Of a stretch of 7,945 nucleotides of DNA, positions 1 to 6,108 are shown one piece after another. The translations under genes were made by a program, and so were the position numbers. Position 1 is the first letter of the stretch. Every line of letters starts with the position of its first letter. The notes under the pieces were generated by a model. It was given only the letters and a program-made list of their open reading frames with translations, had not been told where the DNA came from and made no database searches. Source of the DNA: Planctomycetota bacterium (lineage in GTDB: Bacteria > Planctomycetota > Planctomycetia > Pirellulales > Pirellulaceae). The stretch is from assembly GCA_026692885.1 (NCBI GenBank), contig JAPLNJ010001161.1, positions 1 to 7,945 on the forward strand. The letters are read 5' to 3'.

Positions 1-33
1 AAACGCTATTTGGCCCTTGCGCGTAAAGAATGA
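1..33 (+). CDS. Possible C-terminal tail of an upstream gene (partial)
   Basis: Frame 1 reads KRYLALARKE and then TGA at 31-33. The residue mix (basic, helical, no rare residues) is plausible for the end of a protein entering from the left edge. The other two plus frames also stop within the first 40 bases, so this is only a guess. In planctomycetes a BatA/VWA gene is often preceded by a MoxR ATPase and a DUF58 gene, but ten residues are too few to assign a family. Confidence 0.3.
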   Translation, partial: KRYLALARKE

Positions 34-69
34 GACTTAACGGTTCAGCAGGGACAGGGCGCGAGACAA

Positions 70-165
70 GGGGTCAGACGTACAGATTTCAGTTTTCGCG
101 GGCAGAAGGCTTTTTGTGGGCTTGAGCACACGACCGCGAAAACTGAAATCTGTACGTCTGACCCC
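70..165. repeat. Perfect 32-bp inverted repeat, MITE/REP-like palindromic element
   Basis: The left arm (70-101) begins GGGGTCAGACGTACAG and ends TTTTCGCGG. The right arm (134-165) is its exact reverse complement, ending GTACGTCTGACCCC. Both arms are 32 nt with no mismatch, and the spacer (102-133) is also 32 nt. Pairing fails one base outside and one base inside the arms, so the boundaries are sharp. The GGGGTCAGA...TCTGACCCC ends resemble, from memory, sequences that flank REP-associated tyrosine transposase (RAYT) elements. No transposase is encoded here, so a non-autonomous remnant is the likeliest reading. A transcript would fold into a very stable hairpin and could also stop read-through from the left. 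It lacks a T-run after the stem, so it is not a canonical intrinsic terminator. Confidence 0.85.
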
Positions 166-307
166 AGCTGGCGGTCCGTCTATGCGAAACCGTAAAACCC
201 CATTCTTGACACCGACAACCCCGGAAACCGTTTGGTGCCAGCAATCAGCTTTCACCGGCGGCTAGCGCCGTGCCGCTCACGGTTTCCGCTGCCGGTTCTC
301 CACCGCG

Positions 308-337
308 TTGCCAACGGCTCGGGCGGGCGGCTACAAT
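308..337 (+). promoter_or_regulatory. Putative sigma70-like promoter of the VWA-phosphatase unit
   Basis: TTGCCA (308-313) and TACAAT (332-337) are separated by 18 nt. Each hexamer differs from consensus by one base. Transcription would be expected to start around 343-346, directly at or next to the ATG at 347, giving an almost leaderless mRNA. This agrees with the lack of a Shine-Dalgarno sequence before 347. A lone TTGACA at 206-211 has no matching -10 box. Called from sequence only. Confidence 0.5.
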
Positions 338-346
338 CCAGTCAGC

Positions 347-2344
347 ATGAACTTCCTCAATACGCTGACTCCCGTCCAGTGGCTGATCTTCGGGCTGGTG
401 CCCCCGGCCATCCTTGCGCTGTACTTCCTCAAGCTCAAGCGTCAGCCGCTGGAAGTCCCCAGCACCTATCTCTGGAGCCGCACGGTCGAGGACTTGCACG
501 TCAACTCAATCTGGCAGCGGTTGCGGCAAAGCCTGTTGCTGTTCCTGCAGCTGTTACTGTTGGCCCTGCTGATCCTGGCCTGCCTGCGTCCGGGGTGGCG
601 CGGCACTCACCTGACCGGTAACCGCTTCATTTTCCTGGTCGATACCTCGGCCAGCATGAGCGCCACGGATGTCAAACCGACGCGGCTGGAGGCGGCCAAG
701 CAACAGCTGCTCGATCTGGTCGAACAGATGAAGTCGAACGATGTGGCCCTGGTGATCAGTTTTGCGGACGTGGCCCGCGTCGAGCAGTCCTTTACCAATA
801 GCCGGTCCCTGTTGCGCCAGAAACTGGGCCGCATCCAGCCCACCCAGCGAACCAGCGACTTGCGGGAAGCCCTGCGGGCCGCGGCCGGCTTGGCCAATCC
901 CGGTCGGACCAGCGAGGCCGGCAACACGCAAGACGTGCAGGTCGCTGAGGCCCTGCCGGCCACGCTGTTCCTGGCCACTGATGGCGGGTTTGCCGCCGTC
1001 CCTGAGTTTTCGCTGGGCAATCTGGCCCCCCAGTACCTACGGATCGGCGAGGCCCACCCGCGCAATATCGCCATCGCGGCCTTCCATGTGGAACGTAATC
1101 CGGAGAAGCCGGCGCAATTGCAGGCCTTCGCCCGCCTGGAGAACCACAGCGATCAAAACGCCTCGGTGAAGCTGTCCTTGTACCTGGACCAGACGTTGAT
1201 CGATGCCTCCAGCACGTCCGTGTCCGCCGACGGCAACGCCGGGGTGCAGTTCGATCTGCCCGAGGTGCAGCGCGGCGTGCTGCGACTGGTGGCCGAGCAC
1301 GCGGATGACTTGGCTCTGGACAATACGGCCTACGCCACGATCCAAACCGCCCGCCAGGCGCGCGTGCTGTTGGTGACCCCCGGCAATGACACCCTGCGCA
1401 TCGCCTTGGAAACCGCGGAAGTGCGGAAATCTGCCAACGTGGCGCTGGCCGCTCCGGCCGACTTGAATACCAAACAGCACCAGAATCTGGCTGCAACCGG
1501 TTACTATGATCTGATCATCTATGACCAGTGCGCACCGCCGCCGGGACCCGACGGCAAGACGCACATGCCGCAGGCGAACACCTTGTTCCTCGGCCAACTG
1601 CCACCACTGGACACGTGGTCGCGCGGTGCGAAGCAAGCCAACCTTGCGATCATCGACATCGACCGTGTGCATCCGCTGATGCAGTTCATCGAGATGGGAG
1701 ATGTCGCCATCGCGGAAGGCCGGACCGTGAAACCGCCGACCGGCGGCGCGGTCTTGCTGGATGCGAACGTCGGCCCGGTGTTGGCGATCGGACCGCGCGA
1801 CGGATTGGAGGACGCCGTGTTGGGCTTCGACTTGATCGGCACCGACGACAAAGGCCGGGTGTTTCCGAACACCGATTGGCCGCGGCGCCGGAGCTTTCCG
1901 CTGTTCCTGATTAACGCCGTTCGCTATTTGGGCGGCGCTCGCAGTGCGGTGGCCAATGCCTCGGTCAAGCCGGGTCAGCCGATCGTGTTGCGGACCGAAA
2001 CGCCGGTGGACCGGCTGCGGGTGCGGTCGCCCGACGGCAAGTTCAGCGAGGTGGTCCGCGAGACGCAGAACACGTACACGTTCAGTAACACCGATCTGCT
2101 GGGGATCTACGAGGTCTTCGAGCCGAAAGCCCAAGAGCCGTCGCAACGGTTTGCCGTGAATCTGTTCGACCGCCGGGAAAGCGACCTGCGCCCGCGGGAC
2201 AAGATCGAATTGGGCCACGAGGAGATTCAAGGGCAAGGCGGTCAGATACCCGCTCGACTGGAAGCCTGGAGATGGTTGCTGATCGCCGGCATCGTGGTGC
2301 TTGTGTTCGAGTGGTACGTCTACAACCGACGGGTCTACTTTTAA
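347..2344 (+). CDS. Membrane-anchored BatA/von Willebrand factor A domain protein
   Basis: This 665-aa protein has an N-terminal BatA-type region with two membrane helices (about 10-28 and 62-80). A VWA domain follows, with a complete-looking MIDAS metal site: D99-T-S101-A-S103 near its start, T169 in the RTSDLREAL stretch and D212 in ATDGG. After a beta-rich linker, residues about 338-540 resemble a class I glutamine-amidotransferase-like fold, often found in this family without a catalytic triad. One more helix (about 643-658) lies before the tail EWYVYNRRVYF, so most of the protein should lie on one side of the membrane between helices two and three. Relatives travel with MoxR ATPases and DUF58 proteins and are thought to act in chaperone-like or envelope functions; the exact role is unknown. 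I chose ATG 347 over the upstream TTG at 308 because the BatA region begins there and the TTG is part of the putative promoter. Confidence 0.85.
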   Translation: MNFLNTLTPVQWLIFGLVPPAILALYFLKLKRQPLEVPSTYLWSRTVEDLHVNSIWQRLRQSLLLFLQLLLLALLILACLRPGWRGTHLTGNRFIFLVDTSASMSATDVKPTRLEAAKQQLLDLVEQMKSNDVALVISFADVARVEQSFTNSRSLLRQKLGRIQPTQRTSDLREALRAAAGLANPGRTSEAGNTQDVQVAEALPATLFLATDGGFAAVPEFSLGNLAPQYLRIGEAHPRNIAIAAFHVERNPEKPAQLQAFARLENHSDQNASVKLSLYLDQTLIDASSTSVSADGNAGVQFDLPEVQRGVLRLVAEHADDLALDNTAYATIQTARQARVLLVTPGNDTLRIALETAEVRKSANVALAAPADLNTKQHQNLAATGYYDLIIYDQCAPPPGPDGKTHMPQANTLFLGQLPPLDTWSRGAKQANLAIIDIDRVHPLMQFIEMGDVAIAEGRTVKPPTGGAVLLDANVGPVLAIGPRDGLEDAVLGFDLIGTDDKGRVFPNTDWPRRRSFPLFLINAVRYLGGARSAVANASVKPGQPIVLRTETPVDRLRVRSPDGKFSEVVRETQNTYTFSNTDLLGIYEVFEPKAQEPSQRFAVNLFDRRESDLRPRDKIELGHEEIQGQGGQIPARLEAWRWLLIAGIVVLVFEWYVYNRRVYF

Positions 2345-3361
2345 ATGACTAGCGAACAGGTTTGGGGGCAGCGGCTGTTGGCTCTGGGGTGCGAGATTCA
2401 ACGGCATCTGCAGCGGGTCGTGCTGCAATCGCCGGACGGCCTCGCCCTGCCGGTGGCCCACGAAGGAGGCGATACCATCTACGCGATCGATCGACATGTG
2501 GAACCGGTGATCGAGCGGGAGATCGAAGCCTGGCCCGCCGATGACCAGCCGCTGCTTCTGATTGCCGAAGGCATGGGTGCGGACGGCCGCCAGACGTTCG
2601 GCCGCCAAGACGAGCCGGAACGCTACCGATTGATCGTCGATCCGATCGATGGCACACGCGGCCTGATGTACGACAAACGGTCCGCTTGGTTCTTGGCGGC
2701 CGTGGCGCGCAGCCGGGGCGAGGCCACGACGTTGACGGATGCTTTTGCGGCGGTGATCGTCGAGTTGCCGACCAGCAAGCAAGGTTGGGCCGATGCGTTT
2801 CTAGCCATCTCCGGACAACGGGCCCAGGGATTTCGGCGGCGCCTGGGAAGTGCCGAAGAGCGAGTCCTGGTGCTGCAGTCCAGCACGGCGACGACGCTCA
2901 GGGACGGGTTCGCGCATGTCGTCAACTTCTTTCCCGGCACCAAGGTACTCGCGGCGGAGTTACTGGAACGTATTGTGGCCGACACACTCGGAGCACTGCG
3001 GCCCGGGGCCGCCGACGTGTTCGATGACCAATACATCTCCTCCGGCGGTCAAATGGTCGAACTGATTCTCGGTCACGACCGGTTCTGCTGCGATCTCCGC
3101 CCGCTATTCTATGAGATCTTGCAGAGACAGACCGGGCAGGCGGTGCGGGGCCTGGAGTGCCATCCGTACGATGTGGCCGGGGCGCTGGTCGCGCAACAGG
3201 CCGGAGTTATCGTCACCGACGGCTGGGGACGCCCTCTCGATTGTCCCCTGGACGTTCACACCGGTGTCCCTTGGTGCGGTTACGCCAATGCGACCATGCG
3301 GGACTTGGTGCAACCCGTGGTTCGCAACTGGCTGACAGAGAAGGGGCTGGAGGCGGACTGA
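2345..3361 (+). CDS. Inositol monophosphatase/FBPase superfamily phosphatase
   Basis: This 338-aa protein carries the superfamily's metal-binding signature. E75 (in LIAEGMG) occupies the place of the first metal-binding glutamate. D99-P-I-D102-G-T104 is the classic DPIDGT motif. HPYD276VAGALVAQQAG matches the C-terminal WD-x-A-x-G motif with the last aspartate ligand. D43 and D49 (GDTIYAID) match the early GD-x-x-T-x-x-D segment. Members are Mg2+-dependent, lithium-sensitive phosphatases of inositol phosphate, fructose-1,6-bisphosphate or PAP; the substrate here cannot be told. It is longer than bacterial SuhB (about 270 aa), with an insertion between the DPIDGT region and the C-terminal motif. 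No signal peptide or membrane helix is seen, so it is cytoplasmic. The ATG follows the VWA stop codon with no gap and there is no clear Shine-Dalgarno, which suggests translational coupling to the upstream gene. Confidence 0.85.
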   Translation: MTSEQVWGQRLLALGCEIQRHLQRVVLQSPDGLALPVAHEGGDTIYAIDRHVEPVIEREIEAWPADDQPLLLIAEGMGADGRQTFGRQDEPERYRLIVDPIDGTRGLMYDKRSAWFLAAVARSRGEATTLTDAFAAVIVELPTSKQGWADAFLAISGQRAQGFRRRLGSAEERVLVLQSSTATTLRDGFAHVVNFFPGTKVLAAELLERIVADTLGALRPGAADVFDDQYISSGGQMVELILGHDRFCCDLRPLFYEILQRQTGQAVRGLECHPYDVAGALVAQQAGVIVTDGWGRPLDCPLDVHTGVPWCGYANATMRDLVQPVVRNWLTEKGLEAD

Positions 3362-3403
3362 GGCCATGATCGCAACGTTGGGCATCTTGGGGTGACCGAT
3401 GCG

Positions 3404-3469
3404 GTGGCGTAAGCTTCCAGCTTGCGTTTAGCGCGAAGCATCGAAAGGCAAGCAGGATGCTTACCCCAC
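3404..3469. repeat. Imperfect 26-bp inverted repeat, possible dispersed repeat or terminator
   Basis: The left arm (3404-3429, GTGGCGTAAGCTTCCAGC...) pairs with the right arm (3444-3469, ...GCTTACCCCAC) at 22 of 26 positions around a 14-nt loop. It lies 42 bp after the phosphatase stop codon, the expected place for transcription termination of the VWA-phosphatase unit, but no T-run follows. The wording TAAGCTTCCAGCTTG / CAAGCAGGATGCTTA reads like a dispersed intergenic repeat family, not a unique terminator. That part is from memory and untested. Confidence 0.55.
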
Positions 3470-3522
3470 TTCTTAGCCTTGAAGATGCACCGCCAATCCT
3501 ACCCACCCGGCAAGAAGTCCGG

Positions 3523-3528
3523 TAGAAT
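3523..3528 (+). promoter_or_regulatory. Weak -10-like box upstream of the GH9 gene
   Basis: TAGAAT (in GGTAGAATGC) is one of the few A/T-rich hexamers in the gap between the phosphatase and GH9 genes. No convincing -35 box lies 16-18 nt upstream. If used, the GH9 mRNA would have a leader of about 150 nt to the preferred start at 3688. The rest of 3470-3687 shows nothing else that I can support. Confidence 0.25.
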
Positions 3529-3672
3529 GCGCCGAACGCCGGATTGCCCGTCACTGTTTCAAGCTAAGGAAGTTGTCACGCAATGGCCCAACGTTCCAGC
3601 AAGGTTTTCCAAGACGCATTGCCGAGGACAACCACCACGAAACAGGGTCCGTTCAGACGGAGCATGCCACAC

Positions 3673-3679
3673 GGGGAGA
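3673..3679 (+). promoter_or_regulatory. Shine-Dalgarno sequence that decides the GH9 start
   Basis: GGGGAGA lies 8 nt before ATG 3688, which begins a clean signal peptide. The competing start at 3583 has AAGGAAG (3566-3572) 10 nt upstream, so the longer form cannot be excluded on ribosome-site strength alone. Confidence 0.5.
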
Positions 3680-3687
3680 CTGCCGCC

Positions 3688-6108
3688 ATGCGCACGACGT
3701 TCTGCAAGGTCATGTTCTGCTGGGTCGCCGCGATCGGTTGGTGCGCGGCAACCGCCCAGGCGCAGCTGAACCCGCCGGCGATGCGCGCCGATGAGGAGGC
3801 GGGACGGCTGCGCGTCAACCACGTCGGCCTGGTCGCTACGGATGTGTTGGCCGTCGCGCTCCGCGCGGGTCGCATCGAGCACGGCAGCCAGCAGCCCTAC
3901 GAGAAACAAGCCGGCGACGACATCCGCCGCGAAGGACACCAGCGCTGGCTGTACCGGAAGGGACACTGGGCCGGGTCGCTGGTCGGCAAGGATGAGAGGA
4001 TCTACATGTCCGCGGACCGCTACGTCGGCGAGCGGCTGGACGCCGACTGGGCTGCCAAGCCGGTTTCGTTCCAGTTGGCCTCGACAGACGACCCGCGCTG
4101 TCAACCCGGCGTGCAGCCGAAAGCTGTCTGGCGCAAGACCAAGCCCTGCGACATCGGCCGCGTCGGGCCGCGACATTCCTGGGAGTTCGACTGCTCGACG
4201 GAGAGCGTGATCTACCTGGAGTTTCCATTTGCGCTGGACAAGGGCCGGCACTATGAACTCCGCTTCCAGGGCCGTTTCCTGTCGCCGGTGGCGCTGACTT
4301 TGGATGCCGCCCGCTTGCGAAGCGAGGCCGTGCACGTATCGCACATCGGCTTTCACCCCGCAGATCCAGCCAAGGTCGCGTTTCTCTCTTGCTGGCGCGG
4401 CAGCGGTGGTCCGCAACGCTATCCGGACGGTTTGAACTTCGCGGTGGTCCGCACGACGGACGGCAAGGCGGTAGCCAAGGGCCGCACCCGCTTGTCGAAA
4501 GCCGCTACCGACAAGACGGAGGACGCCTACAAACGCAACTACAATGGCACCGATGTGTTCGAGTTAGACTTCTCCCAGCTCCGAGAAGCCGGCGAATACG
4601 TGGTGGCCGTCGAGGGCGTGGGCTGTTCTTATCCGTTTCCGATTGCCGAGCGAGTTTGGCGAGATGCGTTCACCGTTTCCGCCAAGGGTTTCTACCACCA
4701 GCGCAGCGGCATCGCCCTCGGCCCGCCCTACACTCGGTTCGTGCGACCGCGTACGTTCCATCCTGACGACGGCGTGATTGTCCGTGCCTCGACTTGTCCC
4801 CTGCTGAACAGCGGCAACGGCCTGAACTACCTGGGCACCGACAAGGACAATTTTGGCAACCTCGTGAAGGGCCGCACCGACGCGGTCGTGCCGGACGCCT
4901 GGGGCGGGTATATGGATGCCGGAGACTGGGACCGCCGTATCCAACACTTGATTGTGTCCCGCTACCTGCTTGAACTTGCCGACACGTTTCCCGAGACCTT
5001 ACGCGGCGTGGAACTGAACATCCCCGAGTCCGGGAGTGGCCTCCCCGATATCGTGTCGGAAGCGCTCTTCAACCTCGACTGCTACCGGCGGATGCAGACC
5101 GCCGACGGCGGCATCCGCGGCGGGATCGAATCGTCCGAGCATCCGCGTGAGGGCGAGGGTTCCTGGCAAGAGTCTCTGGAAGTGTTGGCCTACGCGCCGG
5201 ACGTTTGGTCGAGTCACTGGTACGCGGGAGTCGCGGCACGAGCGGCCTTGGTCCTCCGCGAGATCCGATCCGACCTGAGCCAGGTCTATCGTGACAGTGC
5301 GCTGCGTGCCATGGAATTCGCGGAACAGCACGGAGCGAAGCTCGGAGAACCCAAGCCCGCGGACGGTGGCGTGATTGACCAGCGCAACATGGCCGCAGCC
5401 GAACTCTTTCGCCTCACAGGCGAGGAACGTTGGCAGCGGGTGTTTGTGGCGACCACGGTCTTCCGCGATCGCCCAGCGCTGCTGTTCGAATGGCCGAAGT
5501 ACAACCAGCGCGACAACGCCTGGGTCTACGCCAGGACGTCGCACGCGAACGTCGACGCTGGCCTGCAGGCCAATTGTCGCCAAGCGATCCTGGCCGAGGC
5601 GGACGCTCGCGCCGCGGTCTGCCAGCGGACCGGTTTCCGCTGGACCAAATTCGAATGGCAGCCGCCAGCGTACGGCGCATTCACGCGTCCCGACGGTGTC
5701 AGCCTAGCCCGCGCCCACGCACTGACCGGCGACGCAAAGTACCTGCGGGCGCTGGTCCTGGCTTGCCAACACGGCGTGGGAGCCAACCCGCTAAATCTGT
5801 GTTACACGACAGGACTCGGCCACTCGTCCCCACTGCACCCCCTGCACATCGACTCGGCCGTCACGCACCAATTGCCGCCACCGGGCCTGACGGTGTTCGG
5901 TCCCCTCGGCTACGACCAGGGAAAGGATCAGTGGGGGCAGAAACTGGCCAACCCGCACCTGTTCCCCGAATTCGAGAAGTGGCCGACGCTGGAAGCGTAC
6001 TGGGACATCTTTTGGTATCCGCCGATGAGCGAGTTCACTGTCCAAAGCCCCATGGCCGAGACGGCGTACGTGTGGGGCTACTTGGCGGCCGTTTCACGCG
6101 TGCGCTGA
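3688..6108 (+). CDS. Secreted glycoside hydrolase family 9 (cellulase-like) protein
   Basis: From ATG 3688 the product is 806 aa. It starts with a Sec signal peptide (MRTTFCK, hydrophobic core, AQA|Q cleavage after residue 25), so it is exported. Residues about 26-205 form a beta-rich module; about 206-334 form the CelD_N-like Ig domain typical of GH9 (VHVSHIGFHPADPAKVAFLS); about 335-806 form the (alpha/alpha)6 catalytic domain. GGYMD410AGD413WDRR is the nucleophilic-water/base motif. NIPESGSGLPDIVSEALF (from 444) is a strong family signature. E782 in MSEFTVQSPMAE matches the catalytic acid. The usual PHHR substrate motif is replaced by HPLHIDS (717-723), so cellulose is not assured as substrate. 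GGGGAGA (3673-3679) is a ribosome site at good spacing. An upstream in-frame ATG (3583), preceded by AAGGAAG, would add 35 residues before the signal peptide and is less likely. No carbohydrate-binding module or dockerin is seen. Confidence 0.88.
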   Translation: MRTTFCKVMFCWVAAIGWCAATAQAQLNPPAMRADEEAGRLRVNHVGLVATDVLAVALRAGRIEHGSQQPYEKQAGDDIRREGHQRWLYRKGHWAGSLVGKDERIYMSADRYVGERLDADWAAKPVSFQLASTDDPRCQPGVQPKAVWRKTKPCDIGRVGPRHSWEFDCSTESVIYLEFPFALDKGRHYELRFQGRFLSPVALTLDAARLRSEAVHVSHIGFHPADPAKVAFLSCWRGSGGPQRYPDGLNFAVVRTTDGKAVAKGRTRLSKAATDKTEDAYKRNYNGTDVFELDFSQLREAGEYVVAVEGVGCSYPFPIAERVWRDAFTVSAKGFYHQRSGIALGPPYTRFVRPRTFHPDDGVIVRASTCPLLNSGNGLNYLGTDKDNFGNLVKGRTDAVVPDAWGGYMDAGDWDRRIQHLIVSRYLLELADTFPETLRGVELNIPESGSGLPDIVSEALFNLDCYRRMQTADGGIRGGIESSEHPREGEGSWQESLEVLAYAPDVWSSHWYAGVAARAALVLREIRSDLSQVYRDSALRAMEFAEQHGAKLGEPKPADGGVIDQRNMAAAELFRLTGEERWQRVFVATTVFRDRPALLFEWPKYNQRDNAWVYARTSHANVDAGLQANCRQAILAEADARAAVCQRTGFRWTKFEWQPPAYGAFTRPDGVSLARAHALTGDAKYLRALVLACQHGVGANPLNLCYTTGLGHSSPLHPLHIDSAVTHQLPPPGLTVFGPLGYDQGKDQWGQKLANPHLFPEFEKWPTLEAYWDIFWYPPMSEFTVQSPMAETAYVWGYLAAVSRVR

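Noticed and set aside
206..211. TTGACA as the -35 box of a promoter upstream of the VWA gene.
   Set aside because: No -10-like hexamer occurs 16-18 nt downstream; the pair at 308-337 is better.
37..255. A 72-codon minus-strand frame across the palindromic element.
   Set aside because: It reads through both arms of the inverted repeat and shows no protein-like pattern.
222..288. A 10-bp inverted repeat CGGAAACCGT / ACGGTTTCCG with a 47-nt loop.
   Set aside because: It is short with a long loop and easily arises by chance; no link to a known element is seen.
792..1496. A 234-codon minus-strand frame rich in Pro, Arg and Ala.
   Set aside because: Its composition is that of a shadow frame in GC-rich DNA, and it lies wholly inside the VWA gene.
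1037..2782. A 581-codon open frame on the minus strand opposite the VWA and phosphatase genes.
   Set aside because: It is antisense to two well-supported genes, spans their junction, has no recognisable domain and is rich in His/Arg/Gln/Gly as expected from GC-rich antisense frames.
3422..3769. A 115-codon plus-strand frame between the phosphatase and GH9 genes.
   Set aside because: It starts inside the imperfect hairpin, runs out of frame into the GH9 signal-peptide region, and has no domain or ribosome site.
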